DNA of 64,000 nucleotides. Source: an uncultured Dehalococcoidia bacterium (lineage in GTDB: Bacteria; Chloroflexota; Dehalococcoidia; Lucifugimonadales; UBA3495). Below, one piece after another: positions 26,823 through 35,877 of the stretch. Numbering within the stretch: position 1 is the stretch's first letter; every line of letters starts with the position of its first letter. Made by a program: the position numbers and the translations under genes. The stretch is taken from assembly GCA_958296445.1 (NCBI GenBank), contig OY282565.1, forward strand, positions 2,525,570-2,589,569, read 5' to 3'. A model generated the notes under the pieces. The model made no database searches. It was given only the letters and a program-made list of their open reading frames with translations, and was not told where the DNA came from.

Positions 26823-26951
26823 ATCGTCATCCGGCGTCGCGGCAGCGTATATTGGTAGCCCTTGAGAATGATACGCCGCCGCGAGCCCCGTATCCCTTCC
26901 GCAACAAGCTGGAAAATCTCCTCGGCAACGCTCCCAGCACGATGCTATAAG

Positions 26952-27743
26952 CTAAACCAGCCCCTCCGCCACCGCCGCCGCCTCGATAAGCTCCCACCCG
27001 TCCTGGATTCCCGGCACAAAGCTGCTACACGCCTCCCCCTTCAGCACCGCCCGCTCCACCTCATCGGCCCCGGTCACCGAAAGAAAGGCCGCCTCGATTT
27101 CTTGGGCCAGCGACGGCTCCAGCCCCTGCCGGGCCGTAAAACAACAATGGCTGTACCCAGGACTGGAGTAAAAGATGCGCACCTGCTCCCGGGGCAAACT
27201 GCCGTCCTCCGCCATCACCTCCATCGTCCGCTGGCTGACCGCCCCGGCGTCGAACTCGCCCGCCGCCACCCGCTCCACCACATCGCGCTCATCGGAGCGG
27301 GTAGCCGACTGCCGCTCCTCATAGAAACTGGCCGCCCCCAGCGCGTCCCGCGGATTCAGCCCGGCCTGCTTCAGCAGATAATAAGGCACCAGCCCCGCCT
27401 GCTCCGAACTGCGCCGCCCGAAAGCAAAGCGCCGCCCCTTCAGGTCTTCCACCGTCTCGATGCCAGAACCCGCCCGGGCGATAAAATGAGTGGTAAAGCC
27501 AACGTCCACGTCCCGCATGGCGATAACCTGGCAAGGCTCATCCAGCAGCCGCCGGATTTTCACATAACCCAGCGGCCCGTTCCACGCCAAGTCAATCTCC
27601 CCGGCCACAAAAGCCTCCACCATAACATCGTAGTCGGAATACAGCACCCAGTCCAGCTCAATGCCCCGCCGCCGAAACAGCGTCTCCAAACCCTGAAACA
27701 CCTCCAGATGCGAAATCGTAGCCGTGCCGCCTAACCTGACCAT
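26952..27743 (-). CDS. PhnD-like phosphate/phosphonate-binding protein without signal peptide
   Basis: The 263-residue protein is a type II periplasmic-binding-protein fold of the PhnD family: VRLGGTATISHLEVFQGLE, VEAFVAGEIDLAWNGPLGYV, TTHFIARAGSGIETVEDLKG and FAFGRRSSEQAGLVPYYLL. GGAGGG lies 4 nt from the ATG at 27743. The start has no signal peptide or lipobox and no permease or ATPase genes are adjacent. It may therefore be a cytoplasmic ligand sensor or an orphan binding protein rather than a transporter subunit. Confidence 0.78.
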   Translation of the reverse strand: MVRLGGTATISHLEVFQGLETLFRRRGIELDWVLYSDYDVMVEAFVAGEIDLAWNGPLGYVKIRRLLDEPCQVIAMRDVDVGFTTHFIARAGSGIETVEDLKGRRFAFGRRSSEQAGLVPYYLLKQAGLNPRDALGAASFYEERQSATRSDERDVVERVAAGEFDAGAVSQRTMEVMAEDGSLPREQVRIFYSSPGYSHCCFTARQGLEPSLAQEIEAAFLSVTGADEVERAVLKGEACSSFVPGIQDGWELIEAAAVAEGLV

Positions 27744-27870
27744 AAAGCCCTCCAGCCGGAGCGAATTGTGTCATCCAAGAATGTCCGGCAATGGTACAAT
27801 AAACCCGTCCGGGATGATACACCGGACTTTAGGAAAGAACCCTACCCCAACAAAGCGACGGATAAAAGCT

Positions 27871-28437
27871 ATGACTACCACCAGAACGGCAAGGCCAAAG
27901 CCAATAACCGCCGAGGAACTCCTAGAAATGCACAGCCGGGGCATCAAGGGCGAACTAATCCGAGGAGTGTTTTGCGAAACTATGTCAGCCAATGCCAAAC
28001 ACGGCCAAGTGGCAATGAGCCTGGGCGGGTTCATTTTCGCCTTCGTCCGCCCCCGCCGCCTAGGCCGGGTGATAGGCAGCGACGCCGGAGTATTCATCGA
28101 AAGAGACCCGGACACCGTGCGAGAGCCGGACGTAGCTTTTATTTCCGCGGACAGCCTCCCTCTGGACGCCGACCCTCCGGGCTACCTAGACATCATCCCC
28201 GACCTAGTAGCCGAAATCATCTCCCCCAGCAACCGCCCGGCGGAAATCAACGACAAAACGCGAATGTGGCTAAGCCACGGCGTCCGAATAGTCTTGGAAG
28301 TCTACCCCGAAACGCGCGAGATCCTAGTACACTGCCCCGGCCAACGCTATGTAGTGCTAGGCGAAGCCGACACGCTCGACGGCGGCGACGTTCTCCCCGG
28401 ATTCAGCATCCCGGTGCGGGACATTTTCGACCCTTAG
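27871..28437 (+). CDS. Uma2-family (DUF820) PD-(D/E)XK endonuclease-like protein, first copy
   Basis: The 188-residue product from ATG 27871 is a Uma2-family protein: AEELLEMHSRGIKGELIRGV, RVIGSDAGVFIERDPDTVRE, PDVAFIS and PDLVAEIISPSNRPAE, ending in GGDVLPGFSIPVRDIF. The fold carries a PD-(D/E)XK-like nuclease core with Glu in LIRGV, Asp in EPDV and Glu in VAEI. Uma2 genes are strongly amplified in Chloroflexota and cyanobacteria; their biological role is unsettled. A close paralogue lies 650 bp downstream. Confidence 0.85.
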   Translation: MTTTRTARPKPITAEELLEMHSRGIKGELIRGVFCETMSANAKHGQVAMSLGGFIFAFVRPRRLGRVIGSDAGVFIERDPDTVREPDVAFISADSLPLDADPPGYLDIIPDLVAEIISPSNRPAEINDKTRMWLSHGVRIVLEVYPETREILVHCPGQRYVVLGEADTLDGGDVLPGFSIPVRDIFDP

Positions 28438-28508
28438 CCCTACCCCCCAAGCCAGGTTCCTGATATGATGCGCATTACCAAGGGACATTTCGGAAAAAGG
28501 AGGAACCA

Positions 28509-28997
28509 ATGGGCTACAAGCCAAGACAGCTAGGCCACATCAACATCTACGTCCGCAACGCGGAACGCTCCCGCGACTGGTACGAAGACCTGTTGGGGCT
28601 GCACACCTACGGGCTGAGGCCCGGCCGCGCCGCCTTTATGACCGCCGACCCCGGCAACTCCCACGAAATCGCCCTAGTGCAAGTCGGGGAAGACGCCCCC
28701 GGCCAGCAAAAGGGGCAAGTGGGCCTGAACCACATGGCCTGGTATATGGAAAGCCTCGACGACCTCAAGGAACTCTACTACCGCATCAAAGACCGCAACA
28801 TCCCGATTGAGCAGGTGTCCGACCACGGCCACGCCGTAGGCATCTATATCCGCGACCCCGACGGCAACGGCATCGAAGTATCCTACGAAATGCCCCGCGA
28901 AGAGTGGGGCAACGAAGAAAGCCGCTATATGATTGGCGGCACCGAAAAAGGCCGCCTACCCGGCCCCTGGGACGAGGAACCCGCCCGAGTCCACTAA
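28509..28997 (+). CDS. VOC-superfamily (glyoxalase/extradiol dioxygenase fold) protein
   Basis: The 162-residue protein has one complete VOC module with the metal ligands visible: His10 (RQLGHINIYV), His75 (GLNHMAWYM) and Glu123 (NGIEVSYE). The IYIRDPDGNGIEV signature is typical. GGAGGA lies 5 nt from the ATG at 28509. Members include glyoxalases, extradiol dioxygenases and fosfomycin-resistance enzymes. The catechol-2,3-dioxygenase-like pattern is closest, but the substrate is unknown. It sits between two Uma2 genes with no evident functional link. Confidence 0.85.
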   Translation: MGYKPRQLGHINIYVRNAERSRDWYEDLLGLHTYGLRPGRAAFMTADPGNSHEIALVQVGEDAPGQQKGQVGLNHMAWYMESLDDLKELYYRIKDRNIPIEQVSDHGHAVGIYIRDPDGNGIEVSYEMPREEWGNEESRYMIGGTEKGRLPGPWDEEPARVH

Positions 28998-29093
28998 CCC
29001 CCGCCCCCCCCGGCCCCGGCGCAACCAACCCGGGGCCGCAACAACCCCACCAAACCGCCACATCCCCATCACTACCGGCTGGGAGACAAGGCT

Positions 29094-29651
29094 ATGACTA
29101 CCATCAAACAGGGGCTGCTCACCGCCGACGACCTGCTGCGCCTATACAGTCAAGGCGTAAAAGGCGAACTCATACGCGGAGTGTTGCAAGAAAAAGTGTC
29201 TACGGGCGGGAAACACGGCGATACTGCTTTCGCGCTCGGCGCGGAAATTCGGGCCTATGCCCGCCCCCGCCGCTTGGGACGGGTAGGCGGCACCGACACC
29301 GGCATACTACTAGAGCAAAACCCCGACACAGTGCGCGAACCCGACATCTACTACATTTCCGCAGAAAAACTGCCGCTGGATATACAAGTCCCCGGATACT
29401 ACGAAGTAGTGCCGGATCTAGTGGCCGAAGTATTTTCTCCCACCGACAAACCGCCGGAATTCAACGCCAAGATCCAGATGTGGCTGAACTTTGGCGTCCG
29501 CCAAGTATTGGCAATTTACCCCCAAACCCGCGCCATAACAACCCACCACCCCAACCGCCCGCCCGTCACCCTAACCTACAACGACACCCTCGACTGCAAC
29601 GACGTCATCCCCGGCTTCCAATGCCCGGTGCGAGAAATTTTCGACCTCTAG
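29094..29651 (+). CDS. Uma2-family (DUF820) PD-(D/E)XK endonuclease-like protein, second copy
   Basis: The 185-residue protein is a clear paralogue of the Uma2 gene at 27871. Shared stretches include GIKGELIRGV/GVKGELIRGV, ARPRRLGRV, DPDTVREPD/NPDTVREPD and PDLVAE. The catalytic pattern is intact. It ends 4 nt inside the oppositely oriented aminotransferase gene. The two copies on either side of the VOC gene suggest a local duplication. Confidence 0.85.
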   Translation: MTTIKQGLLTADDLLRLYSQGVKGELIRGVLQEKVSTGGKHGDTAFALGAEIRAYARPRRLGRVGGTDTGILLEQNPDTVREPDIYYISAEKLPLDIQVPGYYEVVPDLVAEVFSPTDKPPEFNAKIQMWLNFGVRQVLAIYPQTRAITTHHPNRPPVTLTYNDTLDCNDVIPGFQCPVREIFDL

Positions 29652-30952
29652 CCAGCCTCCCCCATAGCCCCGTCCAAAATCTCCGCCGCCAAATCCATCT
29701 GCCCCTCCGTAGTAGTAAACGGCGGCACAAACCGGAACACCGACCCGCCCCGCCTCACGCTCAAAATCAGCCCCGCCTCCAGGCAGCGCCGCCCGATCTC
29801 CCGCCCCCGCGCGTAGGCCGGCTCGCGCGTCGCCCGGTCATTGACCAGCTCAATCCCCTGCAACAGCCCCCGCCCCCGTATGTCGCCGATAATTTCGTGA
29901 CGCGACGCCAGCCGCTCCAAATGTTCCCGCCAATACGCCCCGATGCGCTGAGCCGCGTCCGTCAGCATTTCCTCCAGAATAATGTCTATGCTGGCAATGG
30001 CGGCGTGGCAAGGCATCGGGTCATTGGAATGGGAATGGCCCACCACCAAGCCCGTTTCCGACGCCTTCTCCTCAATGGCGTCGGTAGTGACCGCGGCGCT
30101 AATCGCTACCCCCCCGCCAAAGTGCTTGGATATAGTGAATATGTCGGGAACCACCCCCTCCTGCTCAAAGGCCCACATCGTCCCCAGCTTGGCTAGGCCG
30201 GTCTGCGCCTCGTCCACGATAAGCAGCGCCCCCCGGGCCTCGCAGCGACGCTTCAGCTCCGCCAGCCAGCCGGGCGGCAAGTCTATAACCCCGCCCGCGC
30301 TGAACAGCGGCTCCGTGATTACCCCCGCCAGCGGCCCATCCGCCTGCGCGTCCAGCAACTCAAAACTGGTGTCCAGGCACGAATAGTCGCAAGCCGGCCG
30401 GTCTTGGCAGAACCGGCAGCGATAGCGATAGGGCGCAATTATCGGGTAATGGCCGGGCGAATATGGGCCGTACCCCTCATGCCAGCCGGAAAAAGTGACC
30501 GCGCGGGTAGAGTCATTCATCCCATGAAAACTGACCGCCGGGCTGGCGAACTCATAGCCCCCGGTGTAACGCTTGGCGATAGCCATAGCCGCCTCATTAG
30601 AGTCGCTCCCCGAAGTAAGAAACATCGAGCGGTTCATCCCTTCCGGCGAAATCTCCGCCAGCCGCGCCGCCAAAATGATTTCCCGGTCATTGAACATACT
30701 CATGTGACTATGAATCAGCGTTTCGCCGCTTTCCTGCAACGCCTGCACAATCCGCGGATGATTATGGCCCAAGGCGGCGCACATCTGCCCGGAATTGAAA
30801 TCCAAATACTCCTTCCCGTTCACGTCCCGCACCACCGAACCGCGCCCCCAAACCATAATCGGCCCGGTAACCACATTCTTGTCTATGCGGCTGCGAAAAC
30901 TATACTTGCGGGCCAGCTCCAGCAACTCGCCCTCAGTCAACTGCTGCGTCAT
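29648..30952 (-). CDS. Class III PLP-dependent aminotransferase (aspartate aminotransferase/dialkylglycine decarboxylase-like)
   Basis: The 434-residue protein is a class III aminotransferase: GKEYLDFNSGQMCAALGHNHP, the FLTSGSDSNEAAM motif (111-123), LLIVDEAQTG with Asp247, and the PLP Lys276 in FTISKHFGGG. A four-Cys segment (Cys179, Cys182, Cys188, Cys192) resembles the Cys-rich stretch seen in the dialkylglycine-decarboxylase-like subgroup. GGGGGTG lies just upstream of the ATG at 30952. The amino donor and acceptor cannot be read from sequence. It overlaps the Uma2 gene tail to tail by 4 nt. Confidence 0.87.
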   Translation of the reverse strand: MTQQLTEGELLELARKYSFRSRIDKNVVTGPIMVWGRGSVVRDVNGKEYLDFNSGQMCAALGHNHPRIVQALQESGETLIHSHMSMFNDREIILAARLAEISPEGMNRSMFLTSGSDSNEAAMAIAKRYTGGYEFASPAVSFHGMNDSTRAVTFSGWHEGYGPYSPGHYPIIAPYRYRCRFCQDRPACDYSCLDTSFELLDAQADGPLAGVITEPLFSAGGVIDLPPGWLAELKRRCEARGALLIVDEAQTGLAKLGTMWAFEQEGVVPDIFTISKHFGGGVAISAAVTTDAIEEKASETGLVVGHSHSNDPMPCHAAIASIDIILEEMLTDAAQRIGAYWREHLERLASRHEIIGDIRGRGLLQGIELVNDRATREPAYARGREIGRRCLEAGLILSVRRGGSVFRFVPPFTTTEGQMDLAAEILDGAMGEAG

Positions 30953-31101
30953 ACAATCACCCCCGCCTTTGCAACCATTCTAGGCTATCTCAACACCCAC
31001 AGGAAAGAGCGCCCCTCTATCATTCCGCCCGCTCCCTCTGTCATTCTGAGCGCAGCGAAGAATCTCACCGCCGCAAACCCAACCCCGTCCAAAGTCAAAG
31101 C

Positions 31102-32812
31102 TCAGTCCCCACCGTCATAATCCCGATTAACCCGGAACACAACCCCATCGTCCAGCTCCGCCACCAACTCCAGCCCCGGCGATGCCCTGAACTCGGCCGG
31201 CCCGTAATCGAAAAGGCGGTTGCCCTCCCACTCACTGAACCAGACCAGATATGCGCCGCCCGGAGCCTGTTCAACCCACCGGCCCAACTGTTCCTCCCCG
31301 GTGGCCGATTCACTTCCGATAATCTTTCCGCCGGGACGGCTTAGTGGCAAACGCCGATAATCGGCGGCCTCGTTACCATAGATATACGCCAAATACGGTT
31401 CGTTGGCGTACACCACGCCCTCTATGGAATTTTCCCGGACATACCGCAGCGTCTCGGAATCAACCCACTGCGGGGTACTGTATCCGCCTGTACCTTCGGA
31501 ATTGGCCCGGCTTATTTCCCGCGCGTTGGGCCCGGCCTGCCCCACCACCCACAAAGAAAGCGTCAGCATCAAGATAACCGGCAATAATCTTGTTTCTACC
31601 CCCCCCCCGTATAAATGTTCTAATTATCGGCAACCTGCCGACACTGCCCAACAGTTTCCTTTCCCGCTCATAGCTGAGGAAACGGTCCATCGCAAATACC
31701 GCCGCCACCAGCAACGGAATATACAAAGGAACCAAGAATCTTGAGCCAACCCCGTGCCAAGTGCTGCCCGACATCACCGCGGCAATCAGCAACGCCAAGT
31801 AAACCGCCACAAACCCGCCGAATATGCAAAAAGAACGCCACCTACTCCTGCTTTCCCTTTTCCGTAGATCTTTTATGAGAATGTAACCCGTTATGAAAAT
31901 GTAACCCGCCGAAATCAGGATTAGCCCGGCCACCGCCCCGAGAACCAACACCGAACCGAGCGACGTCCAACCGGGGCCACCCAAATAGATAAATGGAACG
32001 TCGAATACAGCCCATCCGGCGATGACATCACCAATATCTTTCAGGATTTCCGCCAAAGAGTAATCAATAGGCCGCTGGTTCCCGGTAAGCTCCCCGATAA
32101 GCAGATAATTGCGTAACAGCCACAAACCCATAGGAACCGCTACAATCAGCGAAAAGCCAACGACGCGCCTAGCCTTCTCCGGCAGCGACGCGCCCTGCTG
32201 GAAAAGCAGCAACAGCCCCACCATAACCGGCACCGCAACGCCGATGTAGCGGGCCTGCCAGGCCAAGGCGCAAAACACCGCCGCCCAAACCAGCGACGAT
32301 GTTTTGCCCTCGCCCAAAAACCTGTCGGCCTGGATTAACGCCAAAGTCGCCAGCAGGATAAACAGGGTGCCGGATAAAACCCAAGACGCCAGCCAGACCA
32401 ACGGGAGCGAAAATATAAGCGCAAGGCAGGCCCACCAGACCAGAAAGCCCGACTCCAGACGCCGCCGCAGATATTGCCCCACGGCAAAAACAGTCAGCCC
32501 AAAGATGACCGCGTTAAGCGGCCCCGCCACGTCCCGGGGGTCGAATACGCCGAAGCCCGCCGCCGCCAGCAATGCCGGATACAGCGGCGCCCACGTAGTA
32601 TAGAACCCGCCCAAGTCCCTGGCGAAGCCTTTTCCTTCCAGCAGGTTGCGGGCCACGTCGATGTATACGACGGAATCCGAGGACAACAACGGCCCGTAGC
32701 TCGCCTCCCTAGCCAGCACCAACCCAACGCCCACCAAAGACAAAGCAGCCAGCAACAGCGTGAAACGCTGCCGTTGCAATATCGCAAGCATCCCGGATTT
32801 AATCCAACCCAA
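31102..32812 (-). pseudogene. Glycosyltransferase-39-like multi-pass membrane protein, frameshifted at a poly-G tract
   Basis: One gene is split in two frames. The 5' part (from TTG 32812, or ATG 32791) has about ten membrane segments and an early LLSSDSVVYIDVARNLLEGKGFARD motif typical of dolichyl-phosphate-mannose/GT39-like glycosyltransferases. It runs into a run of ten G (coding strand; C at 31599-31608) and then off-frame. Removing one G joins it to the 3' frame (VILMLTLSLWVVGQAGPN..., ending at 31102), which supplies the last membrane segment and a soluble C-terminal domain. The result would be one protein of about 570 residues. It could be phase-variable, a real mutation or a sequencing error. 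Confidence 0.7.
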
Positions 32813-32889
32813 CGCGGCCTCTGCGCCCCCCGGTTATTTCTTGAAAGTCGTTTCTTGAATGTTGTTTCTTGCCGGTTGTTTCTTGAAAG
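32813..32889. repeat. Short TTTCTTGAA direct repeats
   Basis: Four copies of a TTTCTTG(A/C)-type unit occur within 60 bp between the two minus-strand genes. The last overlaps the stop of the LLM gene. This looks like local slippage. Confidence 0.5.
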
Positions 32890-34056
32890 TCACTTCTTGA
32901 ACTTCGGCATCACATCCTTGCCAAAGGCTTCCAACTGCTCCAGAATCACACTCTGCGGCGTCCCTATCACCGACCCCACGTTAATCTGGTCCAGCCCCGG
33001 GTAAAGCTCCTGAATCGCCTCCAGCTTCTCCGCCACCAGCTCCGGCGGCCCGCACAGCCACGAACCCGCCTGCACCCCGTCCTCCAGCGTCGGCAGCCCC
33101 GCGGAACGCGCCCGGCGCGGATCCTCCATCGCCCGGATCTGCTCTTCCGACAGCCCCCGCACGAACCCCAGCGGCGCAAACATCTTCATATTTTCCTCAA
33201 AGAAGCTACGCGCCTCCCGAACCGCCTTTTCCTCGGTTTCCGAAATATGAATCGTGTACCCGATAGCCAAATCCTCGCCCAGCTCCGTCTCCCGCCCGTG
33301 CGCCGCCAGCGTGTCGCGCCACTGCCGCATCACCCCCTCCGTCGCCCCGCCGGCCGCCGCACCGCCGCCGATAATGCCCTTAATCTTGTGCCGCGCCATA
33401 AAGTCCATCGCCCGCTGGCTCGCGCTCACCACCGGCTGCCAAGTCTCCACCGGCAGCGTCCGCGGCCGCGGCACCAGCGTGATTTCCTTCAGCGTATACC
33501 CCCGATAAGGCACTTCCGGCGGAATCTTGTAATACTTGCCTTCGTAGGAAAAAGAATCCTCGTTGAAGGCTTTCATTATGATTTCCACCTGTTCCTCGAA
33601 CATCTCCCGGTTCGCCTCATTGTCGCTCAACGTGCTGGGAACCCCGAAAGTGTCCACCTCCCGCGAATGGTAGCCACGCCCCACGCCGAAAATCACCCGC
33701 CCGCCAGTCAAAATGTCCGCAGTCGCGTAATCCTCCGCCAGCCGCAGCGGATGCCACATTGGATTGATGTTGAAACCGCACCCAAACTTCAGATTCTTGG
33801 TCAAATGCGCCAAATGCACATACAGCAACAGCAGGTTGGGAATGCACTCATACCCCTCCCGCTGAAAATGATGCTCCGCCGACCAGAAAGTGTCGTACCC
33901 CAACTCCTCCATTTTCAGCACAATCGCCTCGCTCTTGCCGAACACCCCCGCCAGCTCCCCGTCCGGCAGCCAGCGCTCATTAACCGGCGTCCCGTCCAGC
34001 CCAATGTCCTCCAAATCAACGTGCCCCGCAAAAAGACTCCCAAACTTCGTAATCAT
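32890..34056 (-). CDS. LLM-class flavin-dependent oxidoreductase (luciferase-like)
   Basis: The ATG at 34056 has GGGAGGGAG 3 nt upstream. The 388-residue protein is a luciferase-like monooxygenase of the longer subgroup. Landmarks are ELGYDTFWSAEHHFQREGY (50-68), LKFGCGFNINPMWHPLRLAE, TGGRVIFGVGRGYHSREVDTFG and a C-terminal GPPELVAEKLEAIQELYPGL. It likely uses FMNH2 or F420 with O2 to oxidise a small molecule. It is different in subgroup from the enzyme at 12360. Confidence 0.87.
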   Translation of the reverse strand: MITKFGSLFAGHVDLEDIGLDGTPVNERWLPDGELAGVFGKSEAIVLKMEELGYDTFWSAEHHFQREGYECIPNLLLLYVHLAHLTKNLKFGCGFNINPMWHPLRLAEDYATADILTGGRVIFGVGRGYHSREVDTFGVPSTLSDNEANREMFEEQVEIIMKAFNEDSFSYEGKYYKIPPEVPYRGYTLKEITLVPRPRTLPVETWQPVVSASQRAMDFMARHKIKGIIGGGAAAGGATEGVMRQWRDTLAAHGRETELGEDLAIGYTIHISETEEKAVREARSFFEENMKMFAPLGFVRGLSEEQIRAMEDPRRARSAGLPTLEDGVQAGSWLCGPPELVAEKLEAIQELYPGLDQINVGSVIGTPQSVILEQLEAFGKDVMPKFKK

Positions 34057-34226
34057 AATCTCCCTCCCCAACAATATCGCCAAGCCCAATTGTAAATGCG
34101 CCGCCCACTATGTCAACCGCCAAAAAATCCCGCAACTCCCGCCCCAAACCCCCATATCAACCCGCCCGCCGTTTGATAAAATAAAGCAACAAAAAACCGG
34201 CGGCGGCAGGGCGGGAGCAGGCAGAT

Positions 34227-35030
34227 ATGGCAGTAAACCGCGCAACCCGGAAAATCCTAATCGTAGACGACGAATCCGAATCCGCCATCCTCCGCACCGT
34301 GCGCCGCCGCCTAGAACAGGAAGGCTGGCACACCGCCATAGTCCGGCCCGACCCCAACAGCCCAACCGCCAAAGCCCTGCTAGGCGACGAATTCGAGGCC
34401 GCCGCCCTATGGAGCATCGAAGAACAGCTCCCCGACGCCATCCTCCTCGACGTCCGTTTCGGCGACCACCGCGACGACCGTTTCAAGGGCCTCAGCATCC
34501 TCGACCACATCGTCAACCGCTGGCCCAAACTCCCCGTCCTGATGTTCACCCAATACGTCCAGGGCCCCGACCGCGAAGCCGCCGCCCGCGGCGCCCTAAA
34601 ATGGGACGCCCCCATAGACTTTATAGACAAACTCGCCGGCGCCGACGAAGTAGTCCTAAGACTCCGCCGGCTGATCGGCGCCGCCCCCGAAACCATAACC
34701 ATAGGCGGCGGCATCACCCTAGACACCGCCGCCCAAACAATATACATAGAACAAAACGGCGACCGCCGCCCAATAACCGGCATCCAAGGAATGAAATTCG
34801 AGATCCTCCGCGAACTGGCCGCCGCTTGGTATCGCAGCCCCGGCGAGCTAGTACCCTTCTCCCGCCTAGAACGCTACTCCGAAGGCGAAGACCCCCGAGC
34901 CTCCCTCCGCGTCCGAATCCGCGAAATCAAAACATCCCTAGGCCAAGCCCTAGGCACCCGCCTAGGCCCCTCCGAACTAATCCTAAACATCCGCGACAAA
35001 GGCTACCGCCTAACCCCACCCCGCCCCTAA
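34227..35030 (+). CDS. Response regulator (receiver plus winged-helix DNA-binding domain)
   Basis: The 267-residue protein has an N-terminal receiver domain with the acidic pocket Asp14/Asp15, phospho-acceptor Asp75 (AILLDVRF), Thr108 (LMFTQY) and Lys135 (FIDKLAG). The C-terminal part (about 175-265) is an OmpR-like winged helix ending in RLGPSELILNIRDKGYRL. The receiver has an insert at 40-65, longer than usual. Its likely partner kinase (37828) lies 2.8 kb downstream on the same strand, beyond an oppositely oriented methyltransferase locus. Confidence 0.8.
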   Translation: MAVNRATRKILIVDDESESAILRTVRRRLEQEGWHTAIVRPDPNSPTAKALLGDEFEAAALWSIEEQLPDAILLDVRFGDHRDDRFKGLSILDHIVNRWPKLPVLMFTQYVQGPDREAAARGALKWDAPIDFIDKLAGADEVVLRLRRLIGAAPETITIGGGITLDTAAQTIYIEQNGDRRPITGIQGMKFEILRELAAAWYRSPGELVPFSRLERYSEGEDPRASLRVRIREIKTSLGQALGTRLGPSELILNIRDKGYRLTPPRP

Positions 35031-35306
35031 CGCCCATAATCCCCTCCCCCTCCGCCTGTCATTCTGAGCAAAGCGAAGAATCTCACCCCTGGCAAAGAGA
35101 CCCTTAGCGTGGGGGCGTCCCCGTCTGAATCAGGACGTCCCCAATCCCGAAAATCCTTTAATCCGGTAAATCCTGATTCAGACAACAAAACCCTGTCACT
35201 CTGAACAAACCCCTGTCATTCTGAGCAAACCCCTGTCATTCTGAGCAAAGCGAAGAATCTCACCCCTGGCAAAGAGACCCTTAGCGTGGGGGCGTCCCCG
35301 TCTGAA
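35031..35306. repeat. Duplicated GTCATTCTGAGC element block
   Basis: A segment of about 77 bp beginning GTCATTCTGAGCAAAGCGAA and ending in CCGTCTGAATCAGGA appears twice without visible differences, at 35058-35134 and 35234-35310. Between them are one degenerate AATCCTTTAATCCGGTAAAT repeat and two short CTGTCATTCTGAGC copies. No gene is visible. Confidence 0.8.
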
Positions 35307-35519
35307 TCAGGATAAGATGCTTGTTTCACTATCCGCAAGCCGTTGCATATAGAGGTTAAAAACCTCATCGGCTACCATCTGGGCGCAGTGCAATACAGGC
35401 ACTTCCGGCAGCCCCTTAGCCATTACAACCCTGCGGGCTTCCTCATAGGCCGAAAGCCAAACCGTCGCCAGCACCCCGGCCTCCTGAGTTACCCTCTCTT
35501 GCGCCGCTGAACTCAACAT
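35307..35519 (-). CDS. Small hypothetical protein downstream of the methyltransferase locus
   Basis: The 70-residue frame has a plausible start (ATG 35519 with GGGGGT 3 nt upstream) and lies 27 bp after the GIY-YIG-like gene on the same strand. The product is predicted to be helical (SSAAQERVTQEAGVLATVWL..., VVADEVFNLY-like helix) with no motif I recognise. The downstream repeat overlaps its 3' end. It could be a partner of the methyltransferase locus or a chance frame. Confidence 0.4.
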   Translation of the reverse strand: MLSSAAQERVTQEAGVLATVWLSAYEEARRVVMAKGLPEVPVLHCAQMVADEVFNLYMQRLADSETSILS

Positions 35520-35546
35520 ACAACCCCCACAGATTGACCGCCATTG

Positions 35547-35768
35547 TCACAAACGATAGCCGCGAGTCGGAGCCCCCCGGGCTGCCTGGCGGCGTTCCCA
35601 AGCGCGGGCGTGAGGCCCCGATAACCCGGGTGTGCGAACCCGCAACCGCCCCCGCTTGCCCGTAGCCCGATTATGCTCCCGCAGACGAGCCTCAGGGTTG
35701 CGGGTAATGCCCGTATACACCTTGCGCGGCCCCACATAGTAATCGTACCCTACAGTCCCACGAACCAT
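35547..35768 (-). CDS. Small GIY-YIG-like nuclease protein
   Basis: The 73-residue product from ATG 35768 (GGGGGT upstream) reads GYDYYVGPRKVYTGITRN then PEARLREHNRATGKRG. This matches the GIY-YIG core of about 40 residues: first strand, a YTG variant of YIG, then the conserved Arg and the LREHN helix. The C-terminal part is short and Arg-rich. Such proteins occur alone or with mobile DNA and restriction systems. It is downstream of the methyltransferase-HNH gene on the same strand (109 bp). Confidence 0.6.
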   Translation of the reverse strand: MVRGTVGYDYYVGPRKVYTGITRNPEARLREHNRATGKRGRLRVRTPGLSGPHARAWERRQAARGAPTRGYRL

Positions 35769-35877
35769 GATACCCCCCACGGCTCATCAGTATGCCAAAA
35801 AGTCTATGCCAATCCGCCCCGGCTGTCAATCAAAACCCGTCACCCCCCCGAAACCGGCAATGGCGGGAATAACGGCA

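Noticed and set aside
26723..26950. 75-codon frame overlapping the end of the HerA-like gene
   Set aside because: It starts inside the HerA coding region, has no ribosome site and shows no recognisable motif, although its last 40 residues lie in non-coding DNA.
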